A program made the translations under genes and the position numbers. Below are positions 12,901-24,274 of a stretch of DNA of 64,000 bases, one piece after another. Numbering within the stretch: the stretch's first letter is position 1; each line of letters opens with the position of its first letter. Under the pieces are notes generated by a model. It was not told the DNA's origin. It ran no database searches and was given only the letters and a program-made list of their open reading frames with translations. Source of the stretch: Helianthus annuus (taxonomy: Eukaryota > Streptophyta > Magnoliopsida > Asterales > Asteraceae); the NCBI RefSeq assembly GCF_002127325.2, contig NC_035441.2, positions 53,436,464-53,500,463 on the forward strand. The letters run 5' to 3'.

Positions 12901-13436
12901 TTTCTCGACCCGTAAACCCCCAATCTTGGTTTCTAAGAACCTTAGGACTTTTACCAACATGGTAATGCCCTCGGATAACTTTGCGCTCAACCGAAAAGCC
13001 CTGAAATTCGACGTTGACGCTTTTAGTCCCTTAAGTACGGTTTTGGCCATAACTTTCTCATACGTTGACGAAACTTCATGAAATTTTTACCACATATTCT
13101 AGTGAGTATATTTTAGCTATACAAAGCTTCGGGTCTGCCAAAAGTTCACTCAGAGGTATAAATTAAACATGTTGACACTTTTGGCCCCTATAGTTTGAAA
13201 TACTTCACTTTTGTGCAATTTCCGCGTCGTATGATCCATGAACCATCCGTTAAAGGTTATGAACATTATGTAGGGTTATCATAGAGTCTATTTATCCATT
13301 GTTGACACTTTGGACCCTTACGTTCCATAGTTTTCACCGTTTGTCACTTTTGGTCCCTCTAAAGTATGTTTTCACATAACGGAACCTTATGACACGTGTC
13401 AAGACATTATTGGACGAAATTTTTCGAGGTGTTACA
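9903..13436 (-). repeat. E1 5' LTR, full length (3534 bp)
   Basis: Bounded by TGTCACACCCCC at 9903 and TGTTACA at 13436, next to the PBS on one side and E2 sequence on the other. It is the complete copy; its left partner at 1-2922 lacks the U5 end. Contains two stem-loops near the U5 end (listed separately) and a GC-rich block at about 12780-12840 that differs from the partner LTR. No protein-coding gene is supported inside. Confidence 0.93.
10362..10458 (-). other. Two stem-loops in U5 of the E1 LTR
   Basis: First: ATCTCT pairs with AGAGAT and, inside it, GCCCGG with CCGGGC (10362-10400). Second: CACG and GGGTGTA pair with TACACCC and CGTG around a short loop (10431-10458). They lie about 460-555 bp before the LTR 3' end, the same zone where the other LTR families here have stem-loops. 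Confidence 0.7.
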
Positions 13437-14048
13437 CTATCCTTACTCTATGTGATACATTTTAATCATGTTAGACATGTTATGCTATTGTAAACACCTA
13501 ATGACTATGTGTTCATTAACTTCGTACAAGCCTCCCCTAACAATGGTAGCGCTATAGGTTGAGAAACGCCCCTCCTGTTCTATGAGCAGGTATTGTTAGG
13601 TTTAAACTATGTCAAACATACTCAAACTCGTTTGGGTACACATTAATTGCGTTAAACTTTGGTTTGGGCACATAGAGTAACATCGTTTCGAGTATATACT
13701 ATTTACATGATATTGTATTTCACATTTGGATATGAGTAAACATTTTAAACACGTACTATGCTATGTATGAAAACTTGTATACTCGCCAACATGTTTTTGT
13801 TGATATTATTTTAATACATATTGCAGGTTGAAAGTACAAGATTCAAGAATCAAGCTAGGATGAACTCTAGAAACCCACATAACATTTGAATTATTGTTGA
13901 ACAATATGTTGTATTGTTTGGAACTATGTATTTCACTTTAGAGTTTATGAAATGAATTAAATAAATTATTGTCACATTTGGTGTTATGTTGTTTTGAGCA
14001 ATTTGTTCGTCTCATCCCGATGTTTCCGCCATCGGTTGGGGTGTGACA
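13437..14048 (+). repeat. E2 5' LTR, last 612 bp
   Basis: Ends in GGGGTGTGACA followed directly by the PBS. It is truncated on the left by the insertion of E1. A nested stem-loop (CCTAACAAT at 13536-13544 with ATTGTTAGG at 13592-13600, inner CCTG/CAGG) is preserved in both LTR copies. Confidence 0.92.
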
Positions 14049-14049
14049 G

Positions 14050-14148
14050 ATTGGTATCAGAGCCATAACTATAGGGAATTAGGTAGGATTGCCTTAGTTT
14101 TCCCTAGTCTATAGTAGGAGTACTCTGATACCAGATTGGTATCAGAGC
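14050..14148 (+). other. E2 duplicated primer binding site
   Basis: The PBS TTGGTATCAGAGCC follows the LTR at about 14051 and occurs a second time at about 14137, each followed by the same words (ATAACTATAGGGAATTAGG). Between them lies the reverse complement CTCTGATACCA. The leader therefore carries two sense PBS copies and one inverted copy within 100 bp. Confidence 0.88.
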
Positions 14149-15213
14149 CATAACTATAGGGAATTAGGAATGCCTTGCCTAGTCTATAGTTTAGGAGCTT
14201 TTCACTATGTGTTGCTTAAAACAACTTCCTTTCTATCTTCTTTGCTTCCCTCTACTTTCTTTTGGACTTTTAATATACATGCCTTTCCTAAGGCTAACAC
14301 AATACACACTTGGAGGCTTTGAAAACACTCTTACAACACAATCGAAATGATTCATCAAGATAGGGGTGATTCCCACACTTGGTGATGAATTTCACTCAGC
14401 TGTACTTTGATTTTGCACGAAATCTACCCTCAAGTTAGGAGTGATATCCAAACCTTGTTGGGAGTTTTCCATTTCATACTCTAGTGGACCCTTATCTTTT
14501 GATAAGTACCAACCACGTTAGGGTACGATGTTATCAAGTTAGAGGTGATACTCGCATCTTGTTAACTAGTCCCACTCCTCGATTTTCGCTCTCACCAAAG
14601 TCTCGATTTCCCAATCGATTAGGAACGTGTAGTAACTGGAAGGGTTAAGTACCGGTAGTCGGGACGTCCTGTCTAGGTTTGGCATTCGTATAAATCCATT
14701 AAGGACCCGTTGCCTACCTGGGGACCATCGATGAGAGTACTAATACCTATTAGGCCAAAGCACGTTTCCTTAATTCGAGAAGGTCTTCGATTCACTTTGG
14801 AAGTGTCATATGTTACGTTCCGTGACAATCCATGTTTTATGTTAAATCTCTTTTATGTTATCTCAATTTCTATGTGATTTTACTTTGAACGTCTCATTCA
14901 TTTCTAGCTAGGAGACACATTTCGCACTATTGTCGTAACCTAAAACAATTAATGATACTCTCTCGTGGACAAACTAAATTTATCCTGCTTTCATGGTACA
15001 TGATATTCTATGTGTATCATCATGTTATTCTATGTGCAATGCTATTCTATGTAAAACTATTTGGCAATTCATGTGAAAGACAAGGTGCTATGTGATACAT
15101 TCATGAAACCAATTTTCCTAAATAAAAATCCTATGATCAAAGTCTCATTTTATAAACCTTTAGATATAATCTTTTCAAAAGTTTCCTCTTAGATTTCGAG
15201 GACGAAATCTCCT
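14149..15213 (+). other. E2 interior without coding capacity
   Basis: About 1.07 kb with stop codons in all frames and no gag, protease or RT motif. It contains ordinary-looking sequence such as repeated TTAGGAGTGATA / TTAGAGGTGATACTC words (14350-14560), perhaps traces of a degraded tandem repeat. I see no gene. Confidence 0.7.
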
Positions 15214-15227
15214 AAAGTAGGGGAGAC
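15214..15227 (+). other. E2 polypurine tract
   Basis: AAAGTAGGGGAGAC lies immediately before the LTR start TGTAACGCC, about 15 bases after the conserved CGAGGACGAAAT word. Confidence 0.85.
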
Positions 15228-15804
15228 TGTAACGCCTCGCGTTTTTGAACTTTCTACTTATAGCTTGTTGACTGGTACTTTCCTATTTTAGTCAATTGTA
15301 CTTTCAATTTCACTTCGAGACTTGAATCGTAATGAAAAAATGCATCATTTTGATCATATACTTGTTTAATACTATGTTGTGTTATTACACGTTGAAACAC
15401 GTCAAACAATGTTAAACACGTAAAAACAGTGGAAAGATATTCTAATCTCAGCTCTTAAACTCATCGTTGCCAAGAGATTACCCTAAACCGTACGAAAATT
15501 GGGAATTCGTACGTTAATTCGGTTGAAATATCAAAATTTGGGTTAAAATGATTTTATACTATTTATTATTATTTTAAATAAATAAATTAATAATTAAAAT
15601 TAAATAAATAAATAAATATATATTAAAAACTGAATTTTTAAGCATTTTTGTTAGTTAATCTAACCCCGTTAGTGAAAACCCGGTTAAATGAGCCTAACCA
15701 GGTTAATTTTATTAAAGGGCAGCACTAACTGAGTTAGAAAACTCAGTTAGTGGCTAACCCAGTTAGTTCAGTTAAAATCAAAAAAACCAAAAAAAAGGGA
15801 TTTT

Positions 15805-15880
15805 ATGCGCGTGCCAGGGATCGAACCAGAGACCTCAACCTTCACAAACAACAACTTAACCAGTTTATCCTCCTTTCCGG
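15805..15880 (-). other. tRNA-like (SINE-head-like) sequence inside the E2 LTR U3
   Basis: On the minus strand there is a perfect RNA polymerase III B box, GGTTCGATCCC, at about 15813-15828, preceded about 30-40 bases upstream by an A-box-like ACTGGTTAAGTTG. This arrangement is typical of a tRNA or the head of a plant SINE. It is not an intact tRNA: I cannot fold a clean acceptor stem. It may be a captured SINE fragment. Confidence 0.5.
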
Positions 15881-16186
15881 AGCTGATAAATCTGGTTTCC
15901 TAATTCTCTTATACGCGATTTCAATCATTTCCTTTTTGAAAGTTGCCGCCCAAAACTGAAATTCAGCAACAGCAAGACTTTCCTTTCCTCGTGAGTTCAT
16001 TTTTTTTAACAACCATATTTTCCATTTCGAACATGTACCAAATCTCGCTGATTGAACAGGATCGAAGACTAATTTCGCGTTTCCGTTTTTAACACCAAGC
16101 AAGAATCCGGTTACCAAAGATAGGTGATTGGAAATCACCGGCAATTAATCACTCCCTTGTTTCCTAAATCCGACCACCCGAACCAC

Positions 16187-16196
16187 TATATAAATA
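16187..16196 (+). promoter_or_regulatory. TATA box of the E2 LTR promoter
   Basis: TATATAAATA followed 25-35 bases later by a C/A-rich start region (AAAACCCACACC), the usual layout of a plant LTR promoter. Confidence 0.75.
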
Positions 16197-18018
16197 CCCG
16201 GCACCTTTGTTCCAAAACCCACACCTCATTCACTCCCACAAACCGGTTTTGACACCTCTCGACAACCCTCTCTTTGATCGTTGAAACTCACCGAAGTAAC
16301 CGAGTACCTCGTCGGAGAAAGCGACTGCTCCCCCGCCACCGTCGCCGGATAAGATCGCCGGTAACCTGTTTTGTTCTTTTTATTATTATTATTATTATTA
16401 ATATTATTATTATTATTATTAATATTATTATTATAAACAGATTATTAATATAATTAGTATTACTATTATTTGTATTAAAACAGATTTATAAATATATCTT
16501 TTTAAAATCTGAAATATTAACTTTATAACAGAATTATTGTTTCTGTTTTATTTATAAAATCAGATTTGTTATCAGAAGTATTATTTATTTAAATCAGAAC
16601 TTATATTTCAGAAATATTAATTAAATCAGAATTACTTTTATATTTTAAATCTGAAATATTATTTAAATCAGATTTATTTATAAATTCCAGAATTTATATT
16701 AGTTATTTTAAATCAGAATTTAAATCAGGATTATTATTTCAAATAATATTCAGGATTTATATTTTATTTTTAACCAGAAATTATAATATCAGAAATTACT
16801 ATTTATTTAAATCAGAATTTTTATTTAAATCTGAATTATTATTTAATTTTTAATTAAATCAGAATTTGTATTTAAAATTTACAATTTGAAATGTTATTCA
16901 GAATTTATATCTTTATTTTCATTAAATTAGAATTATTATTTTATAATAATTAGAATTATCATGTTATATATACATATAAATATATATATATATATATATT
17001 CGCATATCATAATTACTATCCAACAATTTAGTAATAACATTTATATCATTCTGATAAAATCAGTAATCTTATTATAATCAGTATTAATTGTGAATTATTT
17101 ATTTATAAATAAATTGTCATAAATACAAAATATATAGAATAAGGCATATTGTTATTAGATATCTTAGAAATATTAGTTTGCCTTGTTATTTAAATAAACC
17201 CAAAATGCCCAATATTTAACAAATACTCAAAATTAATAGGGTAAATCTCTTGTGCAACGACACTTGGAACAATCCTCATATTCTCTTTACAAGAATCGCA
17301 ACGCAATCACTGTGAGTATACATGACCCATTTTCTATTTTCCACTTTTGGGTGCAATATGTATTACATATCAAACCACACAACACATTAAACATTTTATG
17401 CACACTCTATCCTTACTCTATGTGATACATTTTAATCATGTTAGACATGTTATGCTATTGTAAACACCTAATGACTATGTGTTCATTAACTTCGTACAAG
17501 CCTCCCCTAACAATGGTAGCGCTATAGGTTGAGAAACGCCCCTCCTGTTCTATGAGCAGGTATTGTTAGGTTTAAACTATGTCAAACATACTCAAACTCG
17601 TATGGGTACACATTAATTGCGTTAAACTTTGGTTTGGGCACATAGAGTAACATCGTTTCGAGTATATACTGTTTACATGATATTGTATTTCACATTTGGA
17701 TATGAGTAAACATTTTAAACACGTACTATGCTATGTATGAAAACTTGTATACTCGCCAACATGTTTTTGTTGATATTATTTTAATACATATTGCAGGTTG
17801 AAAGTACAAGATTCAAGAATCAAGCTAGGATGAACTCTAGAAACCCACATAACATTTGAATTATTGTTGAACAATATGTTGTATTGTTTGGAACTATGTA
17901 TTTCACTTTAGAGTTTATGAAATGAATTAAATAAATTATTGTCACATTTGGTGTTATGTTGTTTTGAGCAATTTGTTCGTCTCATCCCGATGTTTCCGCC
18001 ATCGGTTGGGGTGTGACA

Positions 18019-18080
18019 CATCGTCACGGTAATCCCCCACCGGGCCCACCGGTGAGACACGTGGAAATCGGGGTGTGACA
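18019..18080 (+). repeat. Remnant of an E1-type LTR end
   Basis: The 62 bases match the reverse complement of 9903-9964 (CCGGGCCCACCGGTGA, CACGTGGAAAT, GGGGTGTGACA) with several changes. It ends in TGTGACA, so this is the 3' terminus of a plus-oriented LTR. E2 probably inserted into this LTR; the rest would lie to the left of the window. Confidence 0.75.
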
Positions 18081-18155
18081 ATGACACAATGAAGATGGTG
18101 TTATATTTGAGTGTTCTATACATTGTGCTATTAGTTTTGATTATTGTGTTTTCAA

Positions 18156-18926
18156 TAGGGCTGCAAACGAACCAAACGTTCAGCGAACAGTTCGTGAACC
18201 GTTTGGCGGGAAGTTCGTTTATGTTCGTTTGTTTAGTAAATGAACGAACATGAACAAGAAATTTCGTTCGTTAAGTTAAACGAACGAACATGAACAGAGG
18301 TTGCGTTCGTTCGTTTATGTTCATGAATGTTCGGTAACGTGTTCGTTTATGTTCGTGAGCGTTCGGTGATGAGTTCATTTATGTTTGCTTGTTAATATTT
18401 ATTTGTGTTAGTTCGTTAAAGGTTTTTATATGTTGTATTTTTTTTATTATTTCTAGTTTTTAAAAATTTGAAACCCTAGTTATCATATATGCCTCTCACA
18501 ACATCCCTCATTTCACTATTTCAATTTTAGTTTGTGTTAAGGCATAACAAACTCTTAATTTTGTGTTTATCATGTTTTTGATAATCACGCCAACTCTGTT
18601 CGGATAATTATGTTAAGTGTTTATTTATTTTTTGTGGATTCTTCATAATGTTTGTGATGAAAATGCAGATTTTATTCTAAAATGAATATTGTGTTCATAA
18701 ACGTCGTTTGTATTCATTTATGTTCATGAACATTTGTTAGAGTTCATTAGCATATGGTAAGTGTTCGTGAATAGTTCACGAACGTGTTCGTTTCCTTAAT
18801 GAACGAACACGAACAAGAAATCTCATTCGGTAAGCGTTCGTGAACAGTTCATGAACAAGCTTGTTCCTTAACGAACGAACACGAACATGGCCTTGTTCGT
18901 GTTCGTTCGGTTCGTTTACAGCCCTA
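18156..18926. mobile_element. hAT-type MITE (771 bp) rich in GTTCGT words
   Basis: Terminal inverted repeats TAGGGCTGCAAACGAACC and its complement at the right end, flanked by a perfect 8-bp target duplication GTTTTCAA (18148-18155 and 18927-18934). The interior is built from many copies of GTTCGTTTATGTTCGTGA and its complement, so both halves can fold back. No transposase. Confidence 0.93.
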
Positions 18927-18934
18927 GTTTTCAA

Positions 18935-20757
18935 CTGAGTGGGATTTATACACATTGTGTTATAGGTTCCGGTCATTGTGTTTAGTTTATTATCCATTGT
19001 GTTTTTTTTCTGTTTGTCCATTGTGTTTTTTTATGTTGTCCATTGTGTTTAATTTATTGTTTGTTGTGTTTTAGTCTTTGTTCACTGTGTTTTAGTTTGT
19101 TTGTTGTTTATTGTGGTTTTTATCTGATGTCAGATGTGTTTTTAGTCTACTCTCCATTGTGTTTTTAGTTTAATACTCATTGTGTTTATGTTATGTCAAT
19201 TCTGTTTTACACAACTGTTTTTTTTTTTTTTCAAAAATATAAGAATAGAGTACTCATATTAAAGACAAAAAATGCTCGTATAATTTTTTTAGAAACAAAT
19301 GACATATAATTTTTATAAGGTACTCATACAATGTCATCGACTTCCAATTTTTTATGTATATTTCCCTCCATTATAATTTTAATTAGGATATGTATTAGAA
19401 GTTTATTATTCAGGTTAAACCGCTTTTGTAGTTGTCGACCATGTTCTCCTACAAAACTGATAACATCAACTGTTTTATTAATGGTTAATAAAACTTTTCT
19501 TTCTTGATAAATAAATAACATCCCTCAACCCCCACTAACTCTCATTTTTCCAGAAGGTAGTTAACTTGAGCGGTTAATATTTACATGGGGTATTTAGGTA
19601 AATATAGGCTAGGAGTTGGCTACAAAGTCCAAATTTTCTAACACAATATTATACAAAAAACCAAAGCATTTATAAAAAAAATCGTTGTAAAAACACAATT
19701 CGAGATGAACTACATATGTTAGTATCAGAATGTTTAGCATGGATCTTGAATCGTGGAAACTGCAAAATGAAACCTGGTCAAAAGTGATTTCTTTTCTACG
19801 CGGTATGTCTATGCCATTGATGATTAGGTCATCTGTGCACTATATCAATGGATATAACAAGTTCATTATAGTTCAAGAATGGGATGAGATTGCTGAGATA
19901 AACCTAAGAACAAAGGAGATGGATTACATTAAACGTATATCTGAGTTTCCTTTTTTACAAAATAGGAGAGAAACAAAAATACCAATTGCAAGTTTTTGAT
20001 TCAGATATCATTATAGACAGCACTAACAAGGATAAAGTCCCAACTTTATAAAAAGAAATTGCATCTTTTTTTGTTTGTTAATTTTATGGTAATAGCAACA
20101 CCTACGTTAATCTGGGTTGTTCGATCATGGCGGTTATTTGTGAGATTAAATCTCATCCGTAATAACCCCCAAAAAATTGGCAGCTTTTTTAGAGTGCCAC
20201 AGTTAGGAAGTTACCTAAAATTACTCCCCACTGTGCAATAAAATATAGGTAACATAAAATTCGTCACTAAATCCAATTATTCATTTTTTAATGTATCATC
20301 TGGCAACAACGAAAAACTTAAAACTTAATTTACCTCTAAAAATCATTAACTTTAATTAAACATGTAACAAAGTAATATATAATATTATTTAAAGGTGTAT
20401 TAATATTTGTGTCAGGATGAATTTGAGTTGCAGCATGCAGAGGATCAATTTTAGTTGCAGCACGCAACACCTAAAAGAAAAACTTAAATTATATATTAAG
20501 AAACAACCATTAGTTCGATCTCTTAATAGATATTACATTTTTAACAAATAAAACTCAGGATGTATCAATTTTGTTTAACCATTATTAATGCATTAAAATG
20601 TGTTCGAATGTTTTCCCATGAGCTATAAGCTGCAGTATTATAAATCATTGTGTTAGAAAAGTCATAAGTCAATATTTATGTAACTAAGTTACACATAATA
20701 TACATGCAATTTAACATTGTGTTTTTAATACGTCCAATCTTGACGGTTATTTATGTA
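18935..20757. other. Gene-poor stretch with recurrent ATTGTGTTT words
   Basis: Between 18950 and 19215 the word CATTGTGTTT(T) or a one-base variant recurs every 20-40 bases; single copies continue to about 28700. AT-rich, microsatellite-like, and without a convincing ORF apart from the fragment at 19730. A CATGTTCTCCTACAAA word at 19440 recurs at 27500, 27660 and 27815. Confidence 0.6.
19730..19999 (+). pseudogene. Short ORF, possibly an F-box-associated or kelch-like fragment
   Basis: 89 residues (MFSMDLESWKLQNETW...). The pattern W-K-V-I-S-F, then HYINGYNKFIIVQ and EIAEINLRTKEMDYIK, resembles one blade of an F-box-associated or kelch domain, where a short hydrophobic strand is followed by 'W/F-D-L-x-x-K/E'. 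No F-box precedes it and the frame stops soon after. Family assignment is weak; it may be chance or a decayed exon. Confidence 0.3.
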
Positions 20758-20766
20758 TTTTAGTAA

Positions 20767-21378
20767 GGGAATATGCTACAGAATAGTAATGAAGTTTTAA
20801 GAGTGTTCCAATTAGGTCACTAATAAAATTTATTGTTCCAATTACATCATTCTACTTTATTTTGGTGTTTTAATGCTAGATATTTTACCTGAATAGCAAG
20901 TCATAGTCATACATGACATTTATTTATGGTTAGTTGTTTATCTTCTTTTATGAATATAATTTAAATGTTTTTGGTGTAGGAGTAATTAGTAATTTCTTTT
21001 ATTAAAAATTTACTGACATCTAACTATTATTCACGATTTTATAAAAATTTTGATAACTTTTTTGAGATTTTGAAAAAAAAATCATAATTTTTAATTTTTT
21101 CGTATTTTTTTTAACTTTTCTACAATTTTTAAAAAAAAAATTAAATCTATTTCGCATTTTTTCTAACCCATTTGGCATTTATGTGCCATGTCAACAAATT
21201 TTTTAAATAAAAAAACCTAAATAAATTCCATTTAGGATGGATGACCTTCTATTTAGGTAAAATATCTAGGATTGAAACATCAAATGAAACTTGAATGACC
21301 TAATTGAAACAAAAAAAATTATGAGTGACCTAATTAGAACACTTTTGAAACTTGGTTACTATTGTACAAAGTTAACCC
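20767..21378. mobile_element. Mutator-type MITE with long inverted repeats (612 bp)
   Basis: Ends GGG...CCC flanked by a perfect 9-bp target duplication TTTTAGTAA (20758-20766, 21379-21387), the Mutator hallmark. The two ends are inverted repeats of roughly 150 bp (GTGTTCCAATTAGGTCACT and TAGATATTTTACCT occur in the left arm and, reversed, in the right arm). No transposase; the middle is AT-rich. Confidence 0.92.
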
Positions 21379-21454
21379 TTTTAGTAACACATAATTAAAT
21401 ACAAACAATTTAACATTGTATTTTTGAAGACATTGTGTTTTTGAATATGTAACA

Positions 21455-21546
21455 GTTACTTCTTAATTGAAGCAATTTTCTCCTAAAGACAGTTCAGGTA
21501 GTTACTTCTTAATTGAAGCAATTTTCTCCTAAAGACAGTTCAGGTT
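21455..21546. repeat. Tandem duplication, 2 x 46 bp
   Basis: Two identical 46-base units (21455-21500, 21501-21546) beginning GTTACTTCTTAATTG. Confidence 0.9.
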
Positions 21547-22388
21547 GACACTTTGCCCTGGTCAGCCTAATAAATAGGAGATAACATTCCATGATCAAAC
21601 AAAATAACTATAAAATTAAATAAAAAACTGCTAATTAGTTATTTCCCCTCATGATTTTATGCCGACATTCTCCACCTAAGACACTTCCAACAAAAAAGGA
21701 AGCAATTTGAAAAAGAAAACAAATGCAGTTTCATGGGTAATTGGAGTTTCTTTATATTCCTATATAAAGGTGTGCGATTGATCTTGACCGTACAAATTAG
21801 ACGGTTAATTATGAGGTTTAATCCTGACCAGAATAACCACCAATTGGTTATGGCCATAATTTGAATGTTTTTTAGGTGTAGCAGTTTCACGAGGTGAAGT
21901 TTTATTGCCACATTGTGTTATGTCATTGTGTTTTTATTAGACAACGAGGTTTTGTAGTTGTTTCTGTTCTATATATGTAGCATTGTACTATACTATAGCA
22001 TTGTGCTTTTATATAAAAACATTCATCGTTTTAATCTTACAGGTTTGAGACTTGAATAATATTCTTCTAACTTCAGTGGTTTCTCATGATCTTGTAATGT
22101 GAATAAAACGTAGATGGTTTCGTTGAGAGAAAAAAAAAACAAGGAAGGTGGGTGTTATAGGCATGAGAACTGAAGGATAGGATCAGGTGTTTTATGGAGA
22201 TTGATGGCCTTGGGGACATGAAAAGTTAAGCTGGGGTCCTTGGTTTATCAAGAAAGAAATCTTGATTATTGTGCACCGCACCCATATCCAATTAGGTTAT
22301 TTATATGTGTTTTATTATAATTTTATTTGCTTAATATTAAATTATGATGCATAGGAAAAGTAAATAGTTGGTGGAGCTGATACATGCA

Positions 22389-22495
22389 TTTGGTTAATTG
22401 GTTTAAATTTAATTATTATAGAGGGGAGACAATCAAGTATTCTTGGTTAATTGGTTTAAATTTAATTATCATGGAGGGGAGACGATCAAGTATAC
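22389..22495. repeat. Tandem duplication, 2 x ~53 bp
   Basis: TTGGTTAATTGGTTTAAATT ... GGGGAGACAATCAAGTAT occurs twice in direct succession with three or four differences. Confidence 0.88.
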
Positions 22496-22689
22496 TGCAC
22501 CGTAAGAATATAAACAATTAGAATTTACTTTTATGGTTTGAATGATTATTCAGATTTTATTATTGAAGTTTTAATTTATGTATGATTAGGTAGTCGGTAT
22601 GGGGCGCCACCCACTGCCACCTTAGCCGTTATTATACAATAGCACCCCTTTCCCCAACCGTCCCGTAAGCGTTATTGGGTGTTCGCAAC

Positions 22690-22870
22690 ACCTACATTGA
22701 TCAGCTTACAGATAGTTAATTAAAATATTAAATTGTGCGAATTAAATATGAGAATTTAAGTTAGTATGTATAACAATTCAAGAACTGTTGTACTTACTAA
22801 TCACAGTTGGATAAGAAGTCATCGTGACATTAAAATATACTGTGATTTTGGATGGTGTTAATCATAGGTA
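22690..22870 (+). repeat. Dispersed direct repeat, left copy (right copy 27975-28217)
   Basis: This stretch and 27975-28217 share AATTGTGCGAATTA, TTAGTATGTATRACAATT, GTTGTA.TTACTAATCA and TCATCGTGAYATTAAAATATA blocks in the same order and orientation, about 5.3 kb apart. The right copy has an insertion of about 60 bases. They bracket the degenerate intron-containing gene and the solo LTR. Confidence 0.75.
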
Positions 22871-24274
22871 CTCGACTCACGGACGGGTAAAGTACTACAA
22901 AAATAACCGGTTTCGAGATGATCTTGGCCGTCCAAAATCGATGGTTAATTCTAAGGATAAATCCTGACCGGAATAACCCCCCAAAATTTGGCAGTTTTTT
23001 TAGGTGCAGTAGTTATTTGAGCTGAGCTTTTATCGCTGCATGTTCTATCAGTTTTCCGACCATATCCGACATCTTCGATAACTCCTTCGTGGAAGTTACA
23101 TACAAGATGTATATTATGTCCTTGTATACTCTGTATTACATCATTTGAATAATGGATATCAATGTAAGGTCGTTACATATTTATGTGTTGAAGATGTTTC
23201 TTATGTTTCGAAAAGAGTTTCTGATTTAGTTTTGTGTTTTGCTTCAATTTGCTTGGTCGGATCGATGGACAATGTTGTGTATGATGAAAATTCAATTATG
23301 AGGAAACATGTAAGTTGTTAATTTATATAGCATTGTGTCACACCCCAACCGATGGCGGAATCATCGGGGCGCGGCACTGAGCGAAACAGATTGTTCGGAA
23401 GTTTCCATAACAACTATCATACAATTCAGTTATATAACACGTCCCATACCGTGTCCCAAATAATAACGAGTTATCATAGAAATCAACTAAACAATATGGG
23501 AACTGTTCCGACAACTCAAATTCTTAATTATTACAGACCGAATGTAAATATTGTCTTAAGACTTCTAGACGGCTATCCGTAAATCTTACTGACTACAGGT
23601 GCCAGTACAAGATCTACAGATAATTATGGCCCTGGAGCAGGTACGTGGACACTGTCCTAAGGTCACAGGCTCCTAGAAGCTTATTATTGCCTCGCTTCCC
23701 TAGCACGCTAGTAGCTTAAACACCTGTCACATACGTTAAAATAATAGTCAATACATATAATGTAAAGGTGAGTACACAAGTTTGATATAGCATATAGAGT
23801 TCGAAAAGTTTACGCATAACCAAACACGTACACAAGGGCAAACGATGCATGTAAATTATCAACATGGGACCATCGATACCAACGACTTCGGGTTGACTGT
23901 CCGAGACAGTTCGCAATACATGATTACCACCGTAATCCATGCAAGTAATTGTCCTTAGCAACCCCCGTGTGAACGGGTGCTGAGTCCAAACTATAGTACT
24001 ACGTTGCTAAAGCAGGTAGATAGCGCTCCACGTGTAAACATAATAAACAGCAATCGTTTAGACAAGTAATACATGCAAGTAGGTTAGCGTTCAAATAGTT
24101 CGTGTTGTTTGTGAATTTGATAGATTACGTATGTAACACCCAAAAGTGCTGAAAGCAAAAAGGGGTCGAGTATACTCACTGTGATTGATGTGGATTGAAG
24201 GGAGCACTGAGAATAGGTTAGCCTGAATAGTTCGATAACACAACGATGAGTAACGTGGAAAAAGTAAACAATGT

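Larger units (their letters stand above)
1..13436 (-). mobile_element. E1: degenerate Ty3/gypsy (Tekay-type chromovirus) element, minus strand
   Basis: A nearly complete LTR retrotransposon read on the minus strand: 5' LTR at the right, PBS, an extra ORF, gag, protease, reverse transcriptase, RNase H, integrase, polypurine tract, and a 3' LTR cut by the window edge. The order PR-RT-RH-INT makes it Ty3/gypsy; the integrase tail with a chromodomain-like end and the initiator-Met PBS point to the Tekay/Del group. The coding part has at least six frameshifts, so it cannot move by itself. It is inserted in the 5' LTR of E2: the five bases after its right end (CTATC) lie inside a sequence that is continuous in the other E2 LTR at 17407. 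The matching left target-site copy is outside the window. Confidence 0.93.
13437..18018 (+). mobile_element. E2: non-autonomous long-LTR element (LARD-like), plus strand
   Basis: A 612-bp end of a 5' LTR (13437-14048), a PBS, about 1.18 kb of interior without coding capacity, a polypurine tract, and a complete 2791-bp 3' LTR. The 612 bp match 17407-18018 almost exactly. The rest of the 5' LTR must be on the far side of E1, outside the window. No gag or pol motif is present, so movement would need proteins from a related gypsy element. The interior ends in the gypsy-type TTCGAGGACGAAAT word before the polypurine tract, which suggests derivation from a chromovirus. Confidence 0.9.
15228..18018 (+). 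repeat. E2 3' LTR, full length (2791 bp)
   Basis: Starts TGTAACGCC and ends GGTGTGACA. A TATA box (TATATAAATA, about 16187-16196) defines U3 of about 0.96 kb; transcription would start near 16220. Downstream are a (TTA)n tract (16379-16435) and about 700 bp of very AT-rich sequence made of degenerate ATCAGAATTTAT words. A GTGAGT donor-like motif is at 17312 and the nested stem-loop at 17506-17570. The U3 also holds a tRNA-like stretch on the minus strand (separate entry). Confidence 0.93.
20121..23035 (+). repeat. Three diverged copies of a ~110-bp repeat (20121, 21777, 22917)
   Basis: Copies at about 20121-20215, 21777-21905 and 22917-23035 share, in order, GATCTTGGCCGTCC-like, CGGTTAATT, AAATCCTGACCGGAATAACC, CCAAAATTTGGCAG and TTTTTAGGTGCAG blocks. 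All are in the same direction. The copies are diverged, so the amplification is old. Nothing in them looks coding. Confidence 0.7.

Noticed and set aside
13437..18018. TRIM or Cassandra-type small element
   Set aside because: LTRs of 2.8 kb are far too long and no 5S rRNA-like promoter region is seen.
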